Source of the DNA: Armatimonadetes bacterium 55-13 | GTDB lineage: Bacteria > Armatimonadota > Fimbriimonadia > Fimbriimonadales > Fimbriimonadaceae | Assembly: GCA_001898035.1 (NCBI GenBank) | Contig: MKRX01000006.1 | Location: 248,436 to 312,435 of the forward strand | DNA length: 64,000 nucleotides | Reading direction: 5' to 3' | Shown: positions 40,656-47,879 of the stretch, piece by piece | Layout: every line of letters starts with the position of its first letter | How positions within the stretch are numbered: the stretch's first letter is position 1 | Notes under the pieces: model-generated | Told to the model about the DNA's origin: nothing | Databases searched by the model: none | What the model saw: the letters and a program-made list of their open reading frames with translations, nothing else | Program-made: the position numbers and the translations under genes

Positions 40656-41921
40656 TCAGCGATTTGAAGTGGGAGCAGACTGCTGAAAGGCCTGGAGGGT
40701 AGCGTTCGCCACATCTGTATACAGGTCGTTCTCAACCGTCATTACCCCGCCAACGGGTACCGCTTTTCCATCTGCGGTCACTTGGGCCGAGACGGTTACC
40801 ATTCGTCTTCCGTCTTGCGCTTGGGTCAGATGAATGTCGTTGATCTGCAGCGGTCGTTCTGGGTATCGGCGCTCCAGCGCCTTGGCGGTTGCCAATGCGA
40901 TGGACTCAATGACGGACTTGCCCATTCGGGCGCTCACACCACTTACCACTGCATCGCCCACGCTAATGATGACTTGGGTCAGAGAATTCGATGTGTGATC
41001 GTCGGCGAATACGCTGACGACCTTAATTCCGGCAGCAGCCTCAGGCTTCTTTTCCTCTACGCTGACCGCGGCGACGACAGAAAGGTCACGCTGAGCCATA
41101 ACGGTCTTAGCCGTCTTTTGTGCGATACAGTCCTTGGAAGCGAGATTGATCAAGTTATCAAGCGTCGCGGCGAAGTGGATATTCTCGCGCTCCTTGCTTC
41201 TCTTGCCACCGTGCATGCCGATGGTGAAGTCCACGCCTTCTTCCGTCTCGCCCACGAAAATCTCATGGACCTTCCGTTTCAGCACTGCGGCGAATATCTC
41301 AGCTTCACTACGCTCTCTTAGCGTGCCGATAGCAAATTCATCGCCACCATATCGAACCAAGACGTCTCTGTCTCGGTCGACACTTTCGAGCAACATGGCG
41401 GCGACGCGCTTCAGCACATGGTCGCCCACGATATGACCATATCGCTTGTTGTAGTGGCCGAAGTCGTCAAGATCGATGAACAGGATGGTGACTTCGTTGC
41501 CTCGTTTGAGGTTTTCGACGCCCCATTCTCGCAGTTGATCGCTCCACGAGAGGCCGGTGAGGGGATCCCAGGAACGGCCAAGTTCCCTTAGAAGCATGTT
41601 CGAGTTGATCATGCCGAGATAGCGGCCCTCAAATGCGACGGGAGCAAAGTCGACGTTTTCCCTTACGAAGAGGTCGGCGGCTTCTCTCACGGAAAGATCG
41701 CCATCCAGAACGACTTTGGGCTCCAGCATGGCGACCCGCACCTCGGCGAAGTCGGCCTCATTGACCAAGGAGTCTTGGCTGACCACCCCAACGATCTGAC
41801 CGTCTTCGATCACAGCCATGGTTCGGAGGTTATGGCCGGACAAAATGATGCGAGCCGTGGACACAAGATGATCGGGAGACACCCAAACTGGCAGGAGCTT
41901 TAACGCCCGAATCGATTGCAT
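40656..41921 (-). CDS. CBS-GGDEF protein (diguanylate cyclase)
   Basis: From ATG 41921 the protein has 421 residues: a CBS pair (about 1-115: AVIEDGQIVGVVSQDSLVNEADF and APVAFEGRYLGMINSN), then a GGDEF domain with DPLTGLSWSDQL, ILFIDLDDFGHYNKRYGHIVGDHVL and the active-site RYGGDEF. This suggests cyclic di-GMP synthesis controlled by a nucleotide binding to CBS. A further C-terminal domain of about 140 residues (VVSVFADDHTSNSLTQVIISVGDAVVSGVSARMGK...) is unknown to me. The longer TTG start at 41984 is possible. It follows the DnaA-like gene. Confidence 0.85.
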   Translation of the reverse strand: MQSIRALKLLPVWVSPDHLVSTARIILSGHNLRTMAVIEDGQIVGVVSQDSLVNEADFAEVRVAMLEPKVVLDGDLSVREAADLFVRENVDFAPVAFEGRYLGMINSNMLLRELGRSWDPLTGLSWSDQLREWGVENLKRGNEVTILFIDLDDFGHYNKRYGHIVGDHVLKRVAAMLLESVDRDRDVLVRYGGDEFAIGTLRERSEAEIFAAVLKRKVHEIFVGETEEGVDFTIGMHGGKRSKERENIHFAATLDNLINLASKDCIAQKTAKTVMAQRDLSVVAAVSVEEKKPEAAAGIKVVSVFADDHTSNSLTQVIISVGDAVVSGVSARMGKSVIESIALATAKALERRYPERPLQINDIHLTQAQDGRRMVTVSAQVTADGKAVPVGGVMTVENDLYTDVANATLQAFQQSAPTSNR

Positions 41922-42007
41922 GGTTCCACGACACGACCCGGTCACACGGGTTCCAGTCTCGACAGTAATCAAAGTGCGTGCCAATGGGGAATGTTATAAA
42001 TACGGGT

Positions 42008-43009
42008 TTAGTTGGATTGCAGGCTTTCCGCAATCGTTTCGACGAAATGATTGAGACAACTTTGCAATTCCGGCTTGGAATTGAGCTGTTTCTTAAAGGC
42101 TAACGACCGATCATGCACCTGACTCGGTTCGATTTGACAATGGCGGGCAATATCGGCTTCGCTGAGACGGGCCTCAAAAGACATGACATAGGGAACGATC
42201 TTTGCCCCTTCGACATTGGGGAACGTTGAGGCGATTCGATTCCAGGCCTGTTGGATTTTCTCTTTCAAATCCCAGTCCGGGTTATCAGCGAAGAATGGGT
42301 CGAGAATTCCGCATGCCTCTAGAACTTCGCTCGGGGTAATCCAACTGCGCCCGTAAGTTCGCAGGCGGTTGATGGCGCCGTGAAGCGTGTTCCCGTTGCC
42401 CCTCATTCGGGAGGCAAGGACGCGGGCGATGTATCGCGAGATTTGCAGTCCCTCAAACTTTGCCATCTGCTCAACCACGAAAACGCGCTCATCTGCTTTG
42501 GGGGTTGCGATCTCGTGAAGGGCCCACTCTCGAACGTTAGGAAGAAACGACAGATGCTGCCTGGTGAGCTTGTCGCTGGTAAAAGCGAGCATCGCGGGGC
42601 GACCGGTTCGGACACGCCTTTCCAGCGCAAGTTTGAGCTGGACCTTCGAGCGGGTTCTTAGAACCGCATCTTGAGCGTCATCGACAAGCAGGGGAAGTTT
42701 GGGATCGACGGTCGCTTGTCCGTTGAGCCAATCGACCGCACTGATGATGGGCGGGCGGTAGCCGTATTCTTGAGACAGTCGGTAGGAGACGCACTCAAGG
42801 AGGTGAGTCTTGCCCCAACCACTCGGACCGACAACCGCGACAAATGGGCTTGACCCAGTTGCGAATTGCAGCGCGGCGTCAATCGCCTCCACATTCGAAG
42901 GCAGCTCAGCCAAAGTTCCAAAGCGACGTTCCATTCCACCGAAAAGGACCTCGGATAACCGGGGCCTCGCCGCGCATGCAACATCCTGAAGAAACAATGA
43001 ACTGGTCAT
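42008..43009 (-). CDS. DnaA-like AAA+ ATPase, degenerate
   Basis: The 333-residue protein resembles DnaA domains III and IV without domain I. Walker A is GPSGWGKTHLLE at residues 61-68, Walker B is LLVDDAQDAVL near 107, and a sensor-like region RMRGNGNTLHGAINRLRTYGR corresponds to DnaA's NVRELEGALNRL. The last 70 residues (FEARLSEADIARHCQIEPSQVHDRSLAFKKQLNSKPELQSCLNHF) align with domain IV but lack the RDHSTV DNA-binding signature. It could be a DnaA paralogue or an Hda-type regulator. DnaA-box-like sequence lies in the gap upstream. A CBS-GGDEF gene follows 86 nt downstream. Confidence 0.7.
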   Translation of the reverse strand: MTSSLFLQDVACAARPRLSEVLFGGMERRFGTLAELPSNVEAIDAALQFATGSSPFVAVVGPSGWGKTHLLECVSYRLSQEYGYRPPIISAVDWLNGQATVDPKLPLLVDDAQDAVLRTRSKVQLKLALERRVRTGRPAMLAFTSDKLTRQHLSFLPNVREWALHEIATPKADERVFVVEQMAKFEGLQISRYIARVLASRMRGNGNTLHGAINRLRTYGRSWITPSEVLEACGILDPFFADNPDWDLKEKIQQAWNRIASTFPNVEGAKIVPYVMSFEARLSEADIARHCQIEPSQVHDRSLAFKKQLNSKPELQSCLNHFVETIAESLQSN

Positions 43010-43214
43010 AGGACATATCGCCTGGGCGGAGAGTTTCCTTTACCCGGCGATTTAGTACCTCCATTGTCTCGATAAGAAGATGAGCGGTCAACCGAGATTA
43101 TGGCCAAATAACGGCACAGGCCAGGTTCAAGCGGAGTCGTTTTTCTGCGATTTCCTCGTGTTTTTAAGGCTTTGCACCATTTTTTGACATTGTCTTAATC
43201 CACAGGTTTTCCAC
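43010..43214. promoter_or_regulatory. AT-rich gap with DnaA-box-like sequences
   Basis: This 205-bp region upstream of the DnaA-like gene contains T-rich runs (GTCGTTTTTCTGCG, CCATTTTTTGACATTG) and TAATCCACA near 43196-43204, one base off the TTATCCACA box. TTTTCCACC follows at 43207 and again, inverted, inside the end of the next gene (43242-43250). The two form 12-bp perfect inverted arms, TTTTCCACCTAT at 43207-43218 and ATAGGTGGAAAA at 43239-43250. It may be an operator or a replication-related site. Confidence 0.4.
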
Positions 43215-44270
43215 CTATTTGTGCTTAATCTTTGCCCAATAGGTGGAAAAGTCGAAGCGTGGACTGTTCTCGGGACGGTGACACGACATGCATGCTTTTT
43301 CGCCAATTTTTGGCATAGGATTGAGTTTAGGCGCGGCGCTATGAGCCTTGCCCGCCCCATGACAGCTCTCGCATCCGACCGATGCCAAGTCGGGCGTTTT
43401 CATTCGAGAAACGAATCCGTTAAGACTATCGAGACCGACCACGTGGCAACTCACGCAATCGGGATCGCGGTCATGTCCTTCGTGTTCAAGCGTGGCCAGA
43501 GCGCCGGCATGCTTTGAATGCTTCCAGACATCAGCCGCCTGGGCATGGCATGAAAAACACGCCTTGCTTCCAACATATTCGTCTTTTGAAGTTCGAGGGA
43601 GCTTTTCGAGGAGATGTTCGTCGGACACCCGCTTTAGGTATGCCTTGTAGAGCCGGGTGGCGTCGGGATCGTCTTTAAAGTTTGGGCCGAGATCGATGGG
43701 AAGGTAGGAACCGAATTTGCCGTCTTTCCAGGTGAGTTTGACCAGAACTTTGCCGCCATCTCCGGGTGTTACTAGCGCCGTATTCCCTTCCATTTCTAGT
43801 TTCTCCGGGGGGTGGCCCACCGATTTGTACTGGATGAGGGCGAGTGCGGGGAATTTCTGAGCGAGCCTGAGGGCAGCTTGTCGGTTACCGTCCAACATCA
43901 ACACCGGATAGAGCCCCTGTGCTTGAGCTTCGGAGACGAATTTCTCGACCGCTTGATTGATGGGGGTGGCCGATTCACCCAACGTCGCGGCGATGGCCTC
44001 GGCCTGTTCCGAAGCCCCGGCGATCGCGAAATTCCCTTTCTTGATCAACGGAGGAATATCGAGGACGGGTGACTTGGGAACGCTCAAACTCGTCAACCTC
44101 CCTTTACTGAGTTGGGACAGGGCGGCGAGGTTGCCCAAACCTAGTTTGGCTTCCGAAAAGCACAGATTGATGGCGGTCCCAACCATTGAATCGTGAAGTT
44201 GGGCGAACGTCTCCGACTTGATTTCGTCCTGCCGGCCGATATCTTTGATAAAGCCGCCATTCTCAAGCAC
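43215..44270 (-). CDS. Multihaem cytochrome c, C-terminal part of a gene split by TGA
   Basis: The 351-residue frame (GTG at 44270) has four CxxCH haem sites in its last 120 residues: KACFSCHAQ, PDCVSCHVV, VGCESCHGAG and KACMSCHRPE, as in c554-like cytochromes. The earlier part continues a metallophosphatase/5'-nucleotidase-like fold that begins in the frame ending at 44280. It has no signal peptide of its own, although c-type haem attachment needs export. The two parts are in the same frame, separated by one TGA at 44280-44282, so they are almost certainly one gene. The start at 44270 is therefore probably not used. Confidence 0.8.
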   Translation of the reverse strand: MLENGGFIKDIGRQDEIKSETFAQLHDSMVGTAINLCFSEAKLGLGNLAALSQLSKGRLTSLSVPKSPVLDIPPLIKKGNFAIAGASEQAEAIAATLGESATPINQAVEKFVSEAQAQGLYPVLMLDGNRQAALRLAQKFPALALIQYKSVGHPPEKLEMEGNTALVTPGDGGKVLVKLTWKDGKFGSYLPIDLGPNFKDDPDATRLYKAYLKRVSDEHLLEKLPRTSKDEYVGSKACFSCHAQAADVWKHSKHAGALATLEHEGHDRDPDCVSCHVVGLDSLNGFVSRMKTPDLASVGCESCHGAGKAHSAAPKLNPMPKIGEKACMSCHRPENSPRFDFSTYWAKIKHK

Positions 44271-44279
44271 GATCGTTCG

Positions 44280-44477
44280 TCATTTTTCACCAAGATCGCG
44301 AATAGCGGTTGCGCGGCGCTTGGCACCCCCCATCATTGGATAGGAACAGCCGCACGGGGCCAAATAGCCATTGGCGTCTCCGGTGACGAAGAATGTGTAG
44401 GCCGGTTCCGCAGCGGGTGGCTTGGCCAGACTGGCGGCGATGCCACCGATCCCGAGGATACCGACCCACAGTTTCAT
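44280..44477 (-). CDS. N-terminal part of the split phosphoesterase-cytochrome gene
   Basis: These 65 codons supply the signal peptide MKLWVGILGIGGIAASLA, and AYTFFVTGDANGYLAPCGCSYPMMGGAKRRATAIRDLG, typical of the secreted UshA-like/cytochrome fusion proteins (the PCGCS...GGAKRRA motif). The frame ends at TGA, but the same frame continues without another stop as RTIVLENGGFIKD into the 351-codon part. It overlaps the DUF1573 gene upstream by ATGA, so the two are translationally coupled. Confidence 0.75.
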   Translation of the reverse strand: MKLWVGILGIGGIAASLAKPPAAEPAYTFFVTGDANGYLAPCGCSYPMMGGAKRRATAIRDLGEK

Positions 44478-46075
44478 CTCACTGTGCCCATCACGGGAAT
44501 TCGAACCGTTTTCTGCTTAGGTTCATTGGTCGTTACGGTGATCATCGCTCTCAGGTCGCCGATGGGGGCTTTTCCGTTGTAGACGATTTTGAGGATGTAC
44601 TCGGTTTCATCCTTTATCGGCTCAGCGGTCACGGAGATATAAGCCGAATCGCATTCCGCCTTCTCGATCTTGAAGGGCCGCGTCGGGCGTGAAAGCACCA
44701 TGGAGGCCTTACGTTCAGATTGTCCCAGTTCTCCCAGATAGGCGGAGGCGGGCAGGACAGCGATTCCCTTCTGCGCGAAGATGGTGTAGCGAAGTTCAGG
44801 ATATTTCTCGTCATCGGTTTTGAGAACGAGGGTGGCGGCTGAGCGGCCGCTGACCTGGGGCTCATCAAGGTGCAACTTGATTCGGTGCCCTTGGCGCGGT
44901 TTTACCGGTTCGTTGTACTCGGGATCCGCCAGCTCGCCCTTCCATGGCTCGATGGTTGCCGCGCCTGGATTTCCAACGACCTCGACGCTGTTGACTTGGA
45001 ATGGGTATTCGGCGGGAGTGACCAGGAAGAGGTCGACATCTAGCCCGCCTTCATCAACGATCAAGACCGATCCTTTGGGTGAGATAAACCGATAGCGAGG
45101 AATCGTTCGGATATGGAGGGGAACGCGGAAATAGGGTCGATCGGGGTCGTTAGTCACCACGATCAGGTGCTTTTCAAAATCGTTCGCAATATCGGCGGTG
45201 TTGATGATGAGCTTGACGAGCGACGAACCGCCGGGCGGCGTCAATCCGCCGGGAGTAGCAGCAATGCAGCTACAGTCGGGGATGGCGCGGAATGAAACGG
45301 GAGCATTGCCCACGTTGTTCAGTTGAACGCTGAGATCGACGGGCGTTCCCTGAAGCACGGGTCCGCGTTCAATCTTATCGGGATCGTAGGTGACCTTCGG
45401 GCGGGCTGGAGTTAACCTTTGTTTCTTCTCAACCGCCTTTCGAAGCTGGTCTTCTGCGCTTTTGACCGAACCTACGAGGTTGATCTCATGAACTTGAATC
45501 ATGGATCGGACTGGCATCTGGAAGTCGTGCCGTCCCGATGCGCTGTTCGGGAATGGACTTGCGGCGAGGCCCAGATAATTCCCCACCGTGAAAACGATTT
45601 CATTAAAGAGGGAGATATTGGAGATGTTCTCGGCGGGATTACCGCGAGTGAGACCGATCACCGATTCTAATCTTGGTTCAGCAGGATTTTCGGAAAAAAA
45701 GAGGGCGATTCCTCGGGGAGCGTCGCTATCTGGCAGCTTCGCCAATTCCTTTTCGAAAGAGAACTTGATTTGGGGCTTCGCTCCCTCCACAAGTTTGATT
45801 TCAGGAATGCGCTCGTTCCACAGCTTAAATGCTGCCTCTCGCGTCGATCTGAATTCTGGCCTCAAGTTCGCGGGCACTTTGGAATCGTCCCACGAGAACA
45901 CGATATCTGTGCGCGGCAAGAGCGCCAATTTGGCCTTGGCCTCGTCGAATTGTCCCTTTTCCAGGGCCTCTTCAACCAGCACAAATGCACGATGAAGATC
46001 GGCGTTGACGCCAGCGGGGAGAATGGGAGCAGCCGTAGACTGGCCCATCGCGAGGAGACAAGCGAGTGCGAGCAT
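44474..46075 (-). CDS. Secreted DUF1573 protein with a degenerate peptidase-like N-terminal part
   Basis: The 533-residue protein starts with MLALACLLAMGQSTAA, a signal peptide. The C-terminal half contains DUF1573-type repeats of ASH/Ig-like sheets (VQLNNVGNAPVSFRAIPDCSCIAATPGGLTPPGGSSLVKLIINT is the hallmark with CSC). Before it, residues about 100-200 resemble a matrixin-type metallopeptidase, but the helix that should hold HExxH reads NEIVFTVGNYLGL, so it would be inactive. The gene overlaps the cytochrome gene by four bases; DUF1573 and cytochrome/phosphoesterase pairs are common in planctomycete-like genomes as far as I know. Confidence 0.8.
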   Translation of the reverse strand: MLALACLLAMGQSTAAPILPAGVNADLHRAFVLVEEALEKGQFDEAKAKLALLPRTDIVFSWDDSKVPANLRPEFRSTREAAFKLWNERIPEIKLVEGAKPQIKFSFEKELAKLPDSDAPRGIALFFSENPAEPRLESVIGLTRGNPAENISNISLFNEIVFTVGNYLGLAASPFPNSASGRHDFQMPVRSMIQVHEINLVGSVKSAEDQLRKAVEKKQRLTPARPKVTYDPDKIERGPVLQGTPVDLSVQLNNVGNAPVSFRAIPDCSCIAATPGGLTPPGGSSLVKLIINTADIANDFEKHLIVVTNDPDRPYFRVPLHIRTIPRYRFISPKGSVLIVDEGGLDVDLFLVTPAEYPFQVNSVEVVGNPGAATIEPWKGELADPEYNEPVKPRQGHRIKLHLDEPQVSGRSAATLVLKTDDEKYPELRYTIFAQKGIAVLPASAYLGELGQSERKASMVLSRPTRPFKIEKAECDSAYISVTAEPIKDETEYILKIVYNGKAPIGDLRAMITVTTNEPKQKTVRIPVMGTVR

Positions 46076-46244
46076 TCTTCCGAGAACCTACCTTATCCAT
46101 TACGCCAAGGAGACGGTTCTTTACGCGTAGAAGTTGAAATCGAACTGAGGCCTCCAGTGCCGCAAAGGGGAGAGCAAATCAGCACGGGGCCTCAATTCAA
46201 GTTTTCATATTATGCGATGAATTTACACGAATAACCTCAATCGG

Positions 46245-47358
46245 TCACTCGATAAACGCATCGTCGCTTGGTTTTTGCTTTAGGTAAGCCTCGATGAAGC
46301 CATCGATGTCACCATCCAAGACTCCAAGGACGTTACCCGTTTCGTAGCCCGTCCGATGGTCTTTCACCATCGTGTAGGGCTGCATGACATAGGAACGAAT
46401 CTGTCTGCCCCACTCTGCGGGACCTGACACCATCAGCGACTTCATCTTCTGCTCACTGCTTCGACGTTCCAATTCGGAAAGTCTCGCGAGCAATACCAGC
46501 ATGGCACTTGCCCGATTCGCGTGCTGGCTACGTTCGTTCTGGCACGTCACGACGATGCCAGTCGGAATGTGGGTGATACGCACGGCGCTTTCGGTCTTAT
46601 TGACGTGTTGCCCGCCCGCTCCCCCAGCACGCAAGGTTTCGACCTTAAGATCGTCGGGATCAATGTTAACTTCCGCCTCTTCGATTTCCGGCAAAACTTC
46701 CACCTTCGCAAACGACGTGTGTCGCCGCGCGGCCGAATCGAAAGGCGAAATGCGGACAAGGCGGTGAACGCCGTTTTCCGCTTTGAGATAGCCGTAAGCG
46801 TTTTCTCCCGAGATCATGACCTGCACCGAACGGTAACCGGTCACGTCTCCGGGCGTTTCGCTCAAGATTTCCAGTTTGTATCCGCTGGTTTGAGCCCATC
46901 GGGAGTACATCCGGAAGAGGATAGAAGCCCAGTCGCACGCTTCAGATCCGCCGGCGCCGGCATTGATTTCAAGCAATGCGTTGCGCCCATCGTGCTCGCC
47001 ACTCAAGAGAGTTTTGAGTTCATATTTGTCGAGTTCTTTGAGAAACTCGATCGCCATGTGGTCAGCTTCCTTTTCAAGCTCCTCGCTGGGGTCCTCTCGC
47101 AACATCTCGTACAACTCGGCGATGTCTCGCTCCGTCTTATTGAGATCTTTGAGTGGGGCCACGAAATTCTTGATTCGGGATAGCTTTTGAAGGGTCTTGT
47201 TTGCTGAGGCCGGATCGTTCCAGAACTCAGGTTGGGAGGAAATTTCCTCTAGTTCAGATATTTGAGATTGCAGCGAAGGTAGGTCAAAGATGACCTCCGA
47301 TAGCGTCCAATCTCCCACGAGCCTTGGACAGCGCTTCATGCTGCTCAATGTTCAGCAT
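46245..47358 (-). CDS. prfB: Peptide chain release factor 2, with programmed +1 frameshift
   Basis: RF2 ends translation at UGA and UAA. The main frame has the GGQ motif in [18 protein letters not shown], the stop-codon-reading SPF motif in [16 protein letters not shown] and [18 protein letters not shown]. The protein begins in another frame: ATG at 47358 encodes [20 protein letters not shown] and runs into CTT TGA C at 47283-47289. A +1 shift gives the normal RF2 continuation [17 protein letters not shown] and a 370-residue product. GGAGG lies three bases upstream of the slippery codon, as in E. coli. An apparent start inside the main frame would lack the conserved N-terminus. Confidence 0.95.
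47283..47298 (-). promoter_or_regulatory. RF2 programmed frameshift site
   Basis: On the minus strand the bases are GGAGG-TCAT-CTTTGAC: an internal Shine-Dalgarno, then slippery CTT followed by TGA C. RF2 shortage makes the ribosome pause at TGA and slip by +1, which is the known autoregulation of prfB. Confidence 0.92.
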
Positions 47359-47879
47359 GGCGGAAAGATACCTCAGCTTCCGTTAAGTTAAATGAAATTT
47401 TTCGTCAACACTCGCCATATGTTGCGAAAGCGTGTAATCTGGTTTTCGAGTGGGACCGGAGGCGATCGTAAGTCGGCTCCAATCGGCGCCCCCTCGGCGT
47501 ATCCGTCTTTCTCCTTGATTGACGGGTTGTCTGACGCTTGAATGTATTTGCGGCGATCCATCTATATCGATGATCGTGCAGACCGAAATCTAAACGGCAG
47601 CATCGATCAAAAAAGCCCGTGTCTGGGAGGATCGTTTGCACCCGCCTCGTACCTCGAACTTTTGGGAGAGGTCTTGCGTCCAACCTCTCGGACCAGGGTA
47701 GCGCTCACCATGCCATTTTTCACGCGAGGCTTACTCGTTTTTGGTCATCCCTTGGGTGACTTATTCCCGCACGGCGCGGGCCCTTGTCTTGCCGACTACA
47801 CTGACCATCACGGCTTCTCCGATGCGAGGGGCGCAGGAAGTCACCAAAACCTTATCACCCCTCTAAAGGAGGTCTTTCA
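47359..47879 (+). other. 521-bp gap with possible structured leader of the S53 protease gene
   Basis: I find no credible gene here. On the plus strand several pairings suggest folded RNA. GCCTCG near 47643 may pair with CGAGGC near 47724 and encloses GAGAGGT/ACCTCTC (about 47666-47689); further on are GTCATCC/GGGTGAC (about 47743-47760) and CCCGC/GCGGG near 47770. It ends in AAAGGAGGTC before the TTG at 47880. It does not match a riboswitch class that I know. Confidence 0.3.

Noticed and set aside
44270-44290. Selenocysteine at the in-frame TGA
   Set aside because: No convincing SECIS-like hairpin lies directly after the TGA and the position is not a Cys in related sequences that I know; mutation or readthrough is simpler.
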